From NCBI GenBank assembly GCA_023255415.1, contig JALRIN010000039.1:1-23968 (forward strand): a stretch of DNA of 23,968 nucleotides, read 5' to 3'. The translations under genes and the position numbers were made by a program. A model generated the notes under the pieces. That model ran no database searches. It had not been told where the DNA came from and saw nothing but the letters and a program-made list of their open reading frames with translations. Below are positions 1-6,942 of this stretch, piece by piece (positions within the stretch are counted from its first letter, which is position 1; each line of letters starts with the position of its first letter). Source of the stretch: Cypionkella sp. (GTDB lineage: Bacteria > Pseudomonadota > Alphaproteobacteria > Rhodobacterales > Rhodobacteraceae).

Positions 1-1005
1 ATGGGCCTTTTGGGCGTGACCGTGCCCGAGGAATACGGCGGGCTTGGCGCAAGCTATGTCGCCTATGGCCTGATCGCGCGCGAGGTAGAGCGTGTGGACA
101 GCGGCTATCGCTCGATGATGTCGGTGCAATCGTCTTTGGTGATGTATCCGATCTACGCTTACGGTTCAGAAGCGCAGCGGCTCAAATATCTGCCAAAGCT
201 GGCCAGCGGCGAATGGATCGGCTGTTTTGGCCTGACCGAACCCGATGCGGGCTCTGATCCTGCAGGGATGAAGACTGTGGCGAAGAAAACCGCCAATGGC
301 TATGTCTTGACCGGCGCAAAAATGTGGATTTCGAACGCGCCGATTGCCGATGTCTTTGTGATCTGGGCGAAATCCGAAGCCCATGGCGGCAAGATCCGCG
401 GCTTTGTGCTGGAAAAAGGCATGGCGGGGCTGTCAGCGCCCAAGATCGGCGGCAAGCTGTCTTTGCGCGCCAGCATCACCGGCGAGATCGTGATGGCCGG
501 CGTCGAGGTTGGCGAAGACGCGCTTTTGCCGCATGTCGAGGGGCTGAAAGGCCCGTTTGGCTGTCTGAACCGCGCGCGCTATGGCATCTCTTGGGGGGTT
601 TTGGGGGCGGCGGAATTCTGCATGCAGGCCGCGCGGCAATACGGGCTTGACCGCAAACAGTTCAACAAACCGCTTGCCGGCACCCAGCTATATCAGTTGA
701 AACTCGCCAATATGATGACCGAGATTTCGCTGGGCTTGCAGGCGTCTTTGCAGGTAGGCCGGCTGATGGATCAGGCCAATGCAGCCCCCGAGATGATCTC
801 GATCATCAAGCGCAACAACTGCGGCAAGGCGCTGGATGCAGCGCGGATGGCGCGGGATATGCACGGCGGCAACGGCATTTCGGAAGACTTCCAGATCATG
901 CGGCATATGGTCAATCTGGAAACCGTCAACACCTATGAGGGCACGCATGACGTGCATGCGCTGATCTTGGGCCGCGCGATCACCGGGGTGCAGGCATTTT
1001 TCTAA
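1..1005 (+). CDS. gcdH: Glutaryl-CoA dehydrogenase, N-terminus cut by window edge
   Basis: FAD-dependent acyl-CoA dehydrogenase that oxidises and decarboxylates glutaryl-CoA to crotonyl-CoA in lysine, tryptophan and glutarate breakdown, passing electrons to ETF. The 334 visible residues cover most of the family length (about 390-400). The ATG at base 1 is an internal Met, since roughly 60-70 N-terminal residues are missing. Seen: the substrate-side segment YRSMMSVQSS, the acyl-CoA dehydrogenase signature GLTEPDAGSDP, and the C-terminal TYEGTHDVHALILGRAITG. The Glu in this last segment (residue 313 here) corresponds to the catalytic base of glutaryl-CoA dehydrogenases. That ending and the YRSMMSVQSS segment favour GcdH over generic short-chain enzymes. 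The gene ends at TAA and faces the transporter operon across a hairpin. Confidence 0.93.
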   Translation: MGLLGVTVPEEYGGLGASYVAYGLIAREVERVDSGYRSMMSVQSSLVMYPIYAYGSEAQRLKYLPKLASGEWIGCFGLTEPDAGSDPAGMKTVAKKTANGYVLTGAKMWISNAPIADVFVIWAKSEAHGGKIRGFVLEKGMAGLSAPKIGGKLSLRASITGEIVMAGVEVGEDALLPHVEGLKGPFGCLNRARYGISWGVLGAAEFCMQAARQYGLDRKQFNKPLAGTQLYQLKLANMMTEISLGLQASLQVGRLMDQANAAPEMISIIKRNNCGKALDAARMARDMHGGNGISEDFQIMRHMVNLETVNTYEGTHDVHALILGRAITGVQAFF

Positions 1006-1013
1006 ACGCTTTG

Positions 1014-1036
1014 GGGTGCGCAGAGACTGCGCACCC
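1014..1036. terminator. Bidirectional terminator hairpin between convergent genes
   Basis: A perfect 9-bp inverted repeat (GGGTGCGCA / TGCGCACCC) with a 5-base loop lies in the 40-base gap between the gcdH stop and the stop of the convergent permease gene. No long T-run follows on either strand, so termination may be modest. The position between two converging stops supports a shared terminator. Confidence 0.7.
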
Positions 1037-1045
1037 TGCTTGTGC

Positions 1046-1912
1046 TTAAAACGCCTCTTCAAGCGCGGTCGCACGACGGGCTTCGGCTTGGCGCGCATCT
1101 TCGATCCGCGCCTTGCGACGGCGGTTGATCTCGAAGCCAATCGCCAGCGCAAGCGTTGCCAGCATCAACATCAGCGCCAGCGCGTTGATCGTCGGCGTGA
1201 TGCCCGAGCGCACCTTCGAAAACACATAGACCGTCAGCGTATTCGCCCCGCCACGGGTGAATTGGGTGACATTGTAATTCTCGATCGACTGGAAAAACGC
1301 CACCGCGCCGCCTGCCCCGATCGCGGGGTAAAGATAGGGCAGCAGGATCCGGCGCATCACCTGCGCATGGCTTGCCCCCAGATCCAGCGCCGCCTCTTCC
1401 AGCCCTTCGTCAAAGCTTTGCAGCCGCGCCAGCACCAAAAGCATCACCATGGCCGCGATATAGCTGACCTGCCCAAGCACCGACAGATGCAGCCCCGGTT
1501 TGAACAGGATAAAGTCGGAATGGATGCCATTGCCGATTTTGGTCCACATGATCATGGTTGAAATCCCGATCACCGCGCCAGGGATCAGCAGGGTCGAGAT
1601 CATCAGCCCGTAAAGTGTGGTGCGCAGCCGCCCCGAGATCGAATTGATCAAGATTGCCGCCGCCGTGCCAACCAAAATCGCCAAAAGGCTGACCGCCACC
1701 GCAACCACCAGCGTGTTGCGAAAGGCCAGCCACATGGTTTCATCGGCAAAAAGCGCGTCGAACCACTTGCCTGTCCCCCCCTTCCACGGCACCACCGAAG
1801 GGGTCTTGTTGTCGTTGAACGCCGCCGCCCCCATGATGCCCAGTGGGATCAGCAGGTAAAGGATGAAGACAAAGGCATAGACGCGGGCAAGTGTTTGGCG
1901 AAATTGATACAT
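1046..1912 (-). CDS. ABC transporter permease, PotC-type
   Basis: Second inner-membrane permease of the polyamine/opine-type importer encoded at 1046-5205. It is 288 residues long, normal for PotC/PotI proteins. It has an N-terminal membrane segment (about residues 10-32), further hydrophobic helices, and the cytoplasmic EAA loop EEAALDLGASHAQVMRRILLP that docks on the ATPase. The C-terminal tail is charged and Arg/Glu/Ala-rich. The start is fixed by a strong Shine-Dalgarno (AGGAGGG) that overlaps the preceding permease stop; only 9 bases separate the genes. The two permeases form the heterodimeric channel. The substrate cannot be read from the permease. Confidence 0.88.
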   Translation of the reverse strand: MYQFRQTLARVYAFVFILYLLIPLGIMGAAAFNDNKTPSVVPWKGGTGKWFDALFADETMWLAFRNTLVVAVAVSLLAILVGTAAAILINSISGRLRTTLYGLMISTLLIPGAVIGISTMIMWTKIGNGIHSDFILFKPGLHLSVLGQVSYIAAMVMLLVLARLQSFDEGLEEAALDLGASHAQVMRRILLPYLYPAIGAGGAVAFFQSIENYNVTQFTRGGANTLTVYVFSKVRSGITPTINALALMLMLATLALAIGFEINRRRKARIEDARQAEARRATALEEAF

Positions 1913-1921
1913 CTTGCCCTC

Positions 1922-2845
1922 CTATTTCGCGATGTCGGACAGTTTGACGCGGAACAGCTTCATCACCAGACTGACGAAAAGCGTACACATCAGCAGCAGC
2001 AAAAAGGCATAGGCAGCGGCGGTGTTCCAATCCAGCGCGTCAAACATCCATTGCTGAATGGTCTGGGTGAACCATTGCGAAGTGGTCGAGCCAAGGATCG
2101 TCGGCACCAAAAGCGAGCCTGCCGAGAGCATAAAGACCATCACCGACCCCGAAGCGATCCCCGGTTTGCAATGCGGCAACACGATGCGCAGATGCGTGCG
2201 CCACCACGGGCTGCCAAGATCTTCGGCAGCTTCGATCTGGTTGCTGTCGAGCGATGACATCGCGTTATAGACCGGAAAGATCATGAACAGCACATAGGTA
2301 TAGACCAGCCCGATCATCACGCCATTATAGCCCGAAATCCAGCGCACCGGCTTGTCGATCACATGCAGCGTCACCAGCAGTGTCGAAAGCGGACCTTTCA
2401 GCGCAAGAATGATCCACCAAGCAAAGGCACGCAGCACCTCGGACACCAGCAGCGGCACACAGAGCAGCAAAAAGATCGTCGGCAGGCTTTTCGGGTTCAG
2501 GATTTTCGCCATGTAATAGGCAAGCGGATAGGTCAGCAAAAAGCACAGGATCGTCACCAAAAGCGAATAGAATATGGTGAGCGAAAACGTCAGCACATGC
2601 ACCGGAATATTGACAGCAATGCCCATCAGCGTGGTGTCGATGGATCCGTTGAACACCTTGAGATAATTGGCAAAGGTGTATTGGTCCGCAGGCCCGCCGA
2701 TTTCTGTTACGGGCAGCAAGGGCCGGAACGAGCTTTCCAGCAGGGTGATATTGGGCAGAACCACCAGCATCGCCAGCCAAAACGCCGTCAGCAGGCAGAT
2801 GATCAGCGTGGCCACGCGGCCATAGCGTCGAAACATATCGCCCAT
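1922..2845 (-). CDS. ABC transporter permease, PotB-type
   Basis: First permease of the importer, 307 residues. An N-terminal signal-anchor helix (about residues 12-35) is followed by a periplasmic segment. The hydrophobic core has several membrane spans and an EAA loop (IEAAEDLGSPWWRTHLRIVLP) typical of binding-protein-dependent permeases of the PotB/PotH family. It starts 3 bases after the ATPase stop, with an AAGGGG ribosome site inside the end of that gene, so it is almost surely co-transcribed and coupled. An in-frame Met at codon 4 is an alternative start. Together with the 1046-1912 product it would make the membrane channel. Confidence 0.88.
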   Translation of the reverse strand: MGDMFRRYGRVATLIICLLTAFWLAMLVVLPNITLLESSFRPLLPVTEIGGPADQYTFANYLKVFNGSIDTTLMGIAVNIPVHVLTFSLTIFYSLLVTILCFLLTYPLAYYMAKILNPKSLPTIFLLLCVPLLVSEVLRAFAWWIILALKGPLSTLLVTLHVIDKPVRWISGYNGVMIGLVYTYVLFMIFPVYNAMSSLDSNQIEAAEDLGSPWWRTHLRIVLPHCKPGIASGSVMVFMLSAGSLLVPTILGSTTSQWFTQTIQQWMFDALDWNTAAAYAFLLLLMCTLFVSLVMKLFRVKLSDIAK

Positions 2846-2848
2846 CTG

Positions 2849-3931
2849 TCAGCCCCTTGTATTTGCGTCAGGCAAGATCGCGGCATGGGCGGCGTTAAAG
2901 CTGGCAAAGCGTTTGGTCCCAATCGCAGGCACGGTGGCAGAACCATCATTGCGCACCTCGGCCACCAGGGTTTGGCCATTCGCGGCCTTGGCATGCACGG
3001 CGATAAAGGTGCCTTCAAAAGAAACCTCGCTGACGGTGACGGGAACCGAGTTTTCCGCGCCCTCGGCCTCGGTCAGGATGGTGTGCTCGGGGCGGACATA
3101 AAGCTTGATGCCCTCGCCCAAAGCGCCATCACCCAGCCGCGCGGTCAGGCGGCCAAGGGCGGTGTCAAAGCCCGCCATGCCCGCACTTGGGGCCACAACC
3201 GACCCGGTAAAGACGTTGTTTTCACCAACAAATCCGGCAACAAAGCCGTTGACGGGGTTGTTGTAAATATCGCGCGGGGTGGCGATTTGCTGGATGCGGC
3301 CTTGGCTCATCACGCCGACACGGTCCGACATCGCCAAGGCTTCACCCTGATCATGGGTGATATAGATAAAAGTGACGCCAGTGCGCTTTTGAATGGCGCG
3401 CAGCTCGGCACGCATATGTTGGCGCAGTTTCAGATCCAGCGCCGACAGCGGCTCGTCCAGCAACATGACCTTGGGTTCCACCGCCAAAGCCCGCGCAATT
3501 GCCACGCGCTGCTTTTGTCCGCCCGACAACTGGCTGACCATCTTGTCAGCAGCATCGGGCAGATCAACCATATCCAACAGCTCTTGCGCCCGCTTGCGCC
3601 GCGCCGCCTTATCCACGCCGCGCACTTCCAGCCCGAAAGAGATATTCTCCCAGATCGGCATCAGCGGAAACAGCGCAAGGTTTTGAAAGATCAGCGCGGT
3701 GGGGCGTTGGTTGGGGCGTTGGCCCTTCATATCCATGCCGCCAATACGGATCTGGCCGTGCGTCGGCTCGATAAAGCCGGAAATCATCCGCAGGATGGTG
3801 GTTTTGCCACAGCCCGATGGGCCAAGAAACGAGAAGAACTCCCCGGGTTCTATCGAAACATTTGCAGTATCAACGGCGCGAAAACTTCCGAAATCGCAGC
3901 AGACATTTTCAAGATCAATCCCAGCGCTCAT
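2849..3931 (-). CDS. ABC transporter ATP-binding protein, PotA-type
   Basis: ATPase subunit energising the importer. Its 360 residues contain a full nucleotide-binding domain followed by a TOBE-like C-terminal domain, as in PotA/UgpC/MalK-type ATPases. Seen: Walker A GPSGCGKTT at residues 37-45, Q-loop region, signature LSGGQKQR, Walker B VMLLDEP, D-loop SALD and switch His in THDQ. The C-terminal part carries YVRPEHT, a common PotA-type regulatory-domain stretch. The start ATG lies behind an AGG about 9 bases upstream. It is separated from the upstream binding-protein gene by 149 bases holding a terminator-like hairpin, so it may be expressed below the binding protein. Confidence 0.92.
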   Translation of the reverse strand: MSAGIDLENVCCDFGSFRAVDTANVSIEPGEFFSFLGPSGCGKTTILRMISGFIEPTHGQIRIGGMDMKGQRPNQRPTALIFQNLALFPLMPIWENISFGLEVRGVDKAARRKRAQELLDMVDLPDAADKMVSQLSGGQKQRVAIARALAVEPKVMLLDEPLSALDLKLRQHMRAELRAIQKRTGVTFIYITHDQGEALAMSDRVGVMSQGRIQQIATPRDIYNNPVNGFVAGFVGENNVFTGSVVAPSAGMAGFDTALGRLTARLGDGALGEGIKLYVRPEHTILTEAEGAENSVPVTVSEVSFEGTFIAVHAKAANGQTLVAEVRNDGSATVPAIGTKRFASFNAAHAAILPDANTRG

Positions 3932-4034
3932 AGACCGCCTAACCCCCTGTTTGGTCGTATTATAAGGCCATTCGGCCCGTTATTTTCTGGCTGTCATAGT
4001 GCCAGTTTACGCGTGATGCTTGGTCCAGAAACAC

Positions 4035-4064
4035 AAACGCCGAGACCATAGGGCCCCGGCGTTT
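4035..4064 (-). terminator. Terminator or attenuator hairpin after the binding-protein gene
   Basis: The inverted repeat AAACGCCG ... CGGCGTTT (8 bp, 14-base loop) lies 16 bases beyond the stop of the binding-protein gene. In the direction of transcription it is followed by the T-rich GTGTTTCT. Such hairpins between a binding protein and the rest of an ABC operon commonly give an excess of binding protein. The remainder of the 3932-4080 gap holds a TATAAT hexamer without a good -35 and no gene. Confidence 0.55.
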
Positions 4065-4080
4065 CTTTCAGCGCAAACCC

Positions 4081-5205
4081 TTAGGCTGCCTTGTATTTAT
4101 CGGCGTATTCTGCCCGCTTGGATAGGAATTCGGCCGATTGATCTGGCCACCACCACAGCTTGGACAGGGCGTCGTCATTGAAGGTGCCGTTGTAATAGGC
4201 CGAAACATCCGGGTCCATCATATCGGCAGCGCCCTTGCCAACGGGGTTGGACGAGAAGGCGGTTGCCCACATCGCAGCACCCTCGGCGGTCGAGGTCCAT
4301 TTCGCCAGCTCATGCGCCTGGTCGATGTTCTTGGCGTTCTTCATCAGCACAAAGCCCTGATGCCATGCAAAGGCGCCTTCCACTGGGGCCGCGTAGCCAT
4401 AGCCATCGTTGCGCAGGTTAAAGCCGGTCGAATCCCAGCACAGGCCCACGGTCGCGCCATTGGCGGTAAAGCCTGCATTGGCCTCGTTTTCACCCGACCA
4501 CCACTGCACGACATTGCCCTTGGCCTTGATCGCCTCGGCCAGTGCTATGTCCCACAGCTCGACCATAGCGCCCATGTCGGAATAGCCATCCATCCAAGGA
4601 CGCGGCAGCTTGCCGGTGGCATCCAACCAGCGGCCCATGGCAGCCAAAGCCGAATGCGGCCGCAGGGTGACTTGGTTTTCGGCGTTGAACAACGCGCCCA
4701 GTGAGGCAGGCTCGCCCAGTTTGGCCTCGTCCTTGTTATAAACCAGCGACTCGGTGCCCCAGTTCGATGGCACATACAAAAGTGCGCCGTCTTTGCGCGA
4801 CCGCTCGCCTGCCGCACCATCGGCCAGACCTGGCAGATAGTTGTCCATGGCAAGCTTTGCCGGATCCCAAGCGGCCAGAATGCCGTTCGAATTCCATGCG
4901 CCCACGCGGTCAATGGTCGGCTCGATCATATCGACGCCGCCGGCTTCCAGCGCAACTTTGGCCTCGCCGAACATGGTTTCCTGATCGGGCAACTCTTTGA
5001 AGTTTACCTTGATGCCGGTCGCGGCCTCAAAGGCCGGAAAGACCGTCGATTTGAAATTGTCATAGCCCGCCCAGCCGACAAAGTTCAGCTCGCCCGAAGA
5101 GGCAAGCGCCTTGGAAGAGATCAGCGCAGGAGCGGCAAGTGCGCCCGCGCCGGCGGCGGTGTTTTTCAGGAACGAGCGACGATTAAGTGTGGATTTTGTG
5201 GTCAC
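4081..5205 (-). CDS. Periplasmic substrate-binding protein, PotD/PotF family, Tat-exported
   Basis: Captures the transporter's substrate in the periplasm. It has 374 residues, close to the usual 350-370 plus leader. The N-terminus has a twin-arginine motif (NRRSFLKNT), a hydrophobic Ala-rich stretch and a likely cleavage after ALA near residue 35, so export by Tat is predicted. The mature part begins ELNFVGWAGYDN, typical of PotD-like proteins, and contains WGTESLVYNKDEAK and aromatic-rich segments (VVQWWSGENEA, LWWWPDQSAEF). The start is a GTG, supported by GGGAG about 7 bases upstream. Polyamine-type folds also bind opines, amino-acid derivatives and thiamine, so the substrate is undecided. 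The divergent D-amino-acid dehydrogenase hints at an amine or amino-acid-related compound (inference). Confidence 0.88.
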   Translation of the reverse strand: MTTKSTLNRRSFLKNTAAGAGALAAPALISSKALASSGELNFVGWAGYDNFKSTVFPAFEAATGIKVNFKELPDQETMFGEAKVALEAGGVDMIEPTIDRVGAWNSNGILAAWDPAKLAMDNYLPGLADGAAGERSRKDGALLYVPSNWGTESLVYNKDEAKLGEPASLGALFNAENQVTLRPHSALAAMGRWLDATGKLPRPWMDGYSDMGAMVELWDIALAEAIKAKGNVVQWWSGENEANAGFTANGATVGLCWDSTGFNLRNDGYGYAAPVEGAFAWHQGFVLMKNAKNIDQAHELAKWTSTAEGAAMWATAFSSNPVGKGAADMMDPDVSAYYNGTFNDDALSKLWWWPDQSAEFLSKRAEYADKYKAA

Positions 5206-5337
5206 GAAAGTCTCCCTACTGTTGGTCCGTGGATACGGAGATCGGATGCTCTTGAGGGCATCTCTGTTGACAGAGCCGGAAGTATTTCTGCGTCACAACG
5301 GGTATGACCGCAGCCTTTCCTCCGTTTCTGAAGCAAG
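5206..5337 (-). promoter_or_regulatory. Structured 5' leader of the transporter operon
   Basis: If transcription starts just downstream of the promoter at 5338-5366, the binding-protein mRNA has about 125 untranslated bases. Four small hairpins sit in tandem: an 8-bp stem with a one-base bulge (5288-5313), CTCTG/CAGAG with a 4-base loop (5262-5275), GATGC/GCATC (5245-5262) and CCGT/ACGG (5227-5238). I do not recognise a named riboswitch. No open frame here looks like a gene. Confidence 0.35.
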
Positions 5338-5366
5338 ATTACTCTGGTGAAGGGGCAATCTGTCAA
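5338..5366 (-). promoter_or_regulatory. Sigma-70-type promoter for the transporter operon
   Basis: On the minus strand a consensus -35 TTGACA (5366-5361) is followed after exactly 17 bases by AGTAAT (5343-5338), matching TATAAT at four of six positions. It points at the binding-protein gene about 130 bases away. The spacing and perfect -35 make this the best promoter candidate in the divergent region. Confidence 0.5.
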
Positions 5367-5374
5367 CAATTGTT
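5365..5374. promoter_or_regulatory. Palindrome AACAATTGTT overlapping the -35 box
   Basis: A perfect 10-base palindrome overlaps the first bases of the putative -35 element of the transporter promoter. A protein bound here would be expected to block RNA polymerase. The regulator is not encoded nearby, so this is inference from position only. Confidence 0.35.
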
Positions 5375-5439
5375 ATTAACCCAACGTCAATGCCAAGCTG
5401 GGCGGCGCAGATATGGCTAAATCCACGGCATAGCGGCGT

Positions 5440-5540
5440 TTTTGCAGGCAAACTGCAAAAGTGGTCTGCTTCGTTATTCTTTTGCGAATATAAACATCAT
5501 AAGCAGAAAATATTACTTTTTCACATATTATTCGAATAAT
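5440..5540. promoter_or_regulatory. Cluster of inverted repeats in the AT-rich dadA upstream region
   Basis: Three separate dyads are seen. TTTTGCAG-GCAAA-CTGCAAAA (5440-5460) is an 8-bp perfect inverted repeat. TCTGCTT (5465-5471) pairs with AAGCAGA (5501-5507) and encloses TATTC/GAATA (5475-5490). ATTATTCGAATAAT (5527-5540) is a 14-base perfect palindrome. The stretch is much more AT-rich than the rest of the window. It lies between the divergent transporter and D-amino-acid dehydrogenase genes, where operators for an Lrp-, LysR- or GntR-type regulator would be expected. Confidence 0.45.
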
Positions 5541-5637
5541 TCACGGCAATTTCTGCAACCGCTCTATATCTTTGCCAAGTCCTTTCACGCCATCCTGCTA
5601 AGGTAAAGCGCAAAGACAGATCAGGCAGGGGATGCGA

Positions 5638-6903
5638 ATGAAGGTTGTGGTTCTGGGCGCGGGCGTTATTGGCACTACAACGGCCTACTATCTGGCACTA
5701 TCGGGGCACGAGGTGACGGTGATCGACCGCCAACCAGCCCCGGCGCTGGAAACCTCTTTTGCCAATGCAGGCGAGATCAGCCCCGGCTATGCCAGCCCTT
5801 GGGCCGCCCCCGGCATTCCGGCCAAAGCCGCCAAATGGCTGCTGATGCGCCACGCGCCGCTGATCATCCAGCCGCGCCCCGATCTGGCCAAGGTGGCTTG
5901 GGTCGGGCGGATGCTGATGAATTGCACCGCCAGCGCCTATGGCCGCAACAAATCGCGCATGGTGCGGCTGGCAGAATACAGCCGCGATTGCCTGATTGAT
6001 CTGCGCCGCGACACCGGAATTTCTTACGATGAACGCACCCAAGGCACTTTGCAGCTGTTTCGCACCCAAGCACAAGTCGATGCGGCGGCCAAAGATATCA
6101 AGGTCTTGCAGGCCGATGGCGTGCCGTTCGAGGTCTTGGACGCCGCAGGCTGCATCCGTGCCGAACCAGCTTTGGCGCCCAAGCGCGACAAGATCGCAGG
6201 CGGTCTGCGCCTGCCGGGTGACGAGACCGGCGATTGCTTTAAATTCACCAACAGTCTGGCGCAGATGGCGGCAGCGGCGGGGGTGGTGTTTCGCTATGGC
6301 GTGACGATGAAGCATCTGGAAACCGCGATGGGGCGGGTGGTGGCGGTGCAAACCTCGGCGGGGCGGATCGCGGGGGATGCCTTTGTGCTGGCGATGGGCA
6401 GCTATTCGCCGCTTATGGCGCGGCCCTTGGGGATCAAACTGCCGATCTATCCGGTCAAGGGCTATTCGATCACCGTGCCGATCATCGATGCCAGTCGCGC
6501 GCCCGAATCAACCATCATGGATGAGACCTATAAGATCGCGATCACCCGTCTTGGCAGCCGCATTCGCGTCGGTGGCATGGCCGAAATTGCAGGCTTTGAC
6601 CTGACACTGAGCCCAAGGCGCAAGGCGACTTTGGTGCATTCGGTCGAAGATCTGTTTGGCGGCGCGGGCGATCAAAGCCGGGCCGAATTCTGGTGCGGGC
6701 TGCGCCCGATGACCCCCGATGGCACGCCGATTGTCGGCCGCTCGCCGGTGGACAATCTGTTTTTGAACACCGGCCACGGCACTTTGGGCTGGACGATGGC
6801 GGCAGGCTCGGGGCGGCTGCTGGCCGATCTGATCTCGGGGCGCGCGGCTGAAATTGAAAGCGGCGATCTGGGCTATGGCCGCTATCAGGGGATTGCGGCC
6901 TGA
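5638..6903 (+). CDS. dadA: D-amino-acid dehydrogenase (FAD, DadA family)
   Basis: Membrane-associated flavoenzyme that oxidises D-amino acids to 2-oxo acids and ammonia, feeding electrons to the quinone pool. About 421 residues, close to E. coli DadA (432). Seen: the N-terminal Rossmann motif VVLGAGVIGTTTAYYLALSGHEVTVIDR, the DadA-like FANAGEISPGYASPWAAPGIP, and C-terminal FAD contacts including GLRPMTPDGTPIVG and LNTGHGTLGWTMAAGSG. Two ATGs, at 5632 and 5638, are possible. The second places AGGGG six bases upstream and begins MKVVVLGAGVIG as homologues do, so I prefer it. It is followed after 39 bases by an aminopeptidase on the same strand and is divergent from the transporter operon. Related amine oxidases of the DAO family are the main alternative. 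Confidence 0.85.
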   Translation: MKVVVLGAGVIGTTTAYYLALSGHEVTVIDRQPAPALETSFANAGEISPGYASPWAAPGIPAKAAKWLLMRHAPLIIQPRPDLAKVAWVGRMLMNCTASAYGRNKSRMVRLAEYSRDCLIDLRRDTGISYDERTQGTLQLFRTQAQVDAAAKDIKVLQADGVPFEVLDAAGCIRAEPALAPKRDKIAGGLRLPGDETGDCFKFTNSLAQMAAAAGVVFRYGVTMKHLETAMGRVVAVQTSAGRIAGDAFVLAMGSYSPLMARPLGIKLPIYPVKGYSITVPIIDASRAPESTIMDETYKIAITRLGSRIRVGGMAEIAGFDLTLSPRRKATLVHSVEDLFGGAGDQSRAEFWCGLRPMTPDGTPIVGRSPVDNLFLNTGHGTLGWTMAAGSGRLLADLISGRAAEIESGDLGYGRYQGIAA

Positions 6904-6942
6904 TCGCATCGGGCTATGCTGCGGCCAAATCAGGAGGCCGAT

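Noticed and set aside
1..3. ATG at the first base as start of gcdH
   Set aside because: The protein begins inside the acyl-CoA dehydrogenase N-domain and lacks about 60-70 residues, so the true start is outside the window.
3959..3964. Perfect TATAAT on the minus strand before the ATPase gene
   Set aside because: No acceptable -35 element 16-18 bases upstream; kept only as a remark, not as a promoter.
2363..4051. 562-codon open frame on the + strand opposite the permease and ATPase genes
   Set aside because: Rich in His, Gln and Arg with no domain pattern; it is the antisense shadow of strongly supported ABC genes in high-GC DNA.
6916..6942. Nine-codon N-terminal extension of the M29 aminopeptidase
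   Set aside because: The ATG at 6943 has an ideal AGGAGG and matches usual family length; the upstream start has no ribosome site.
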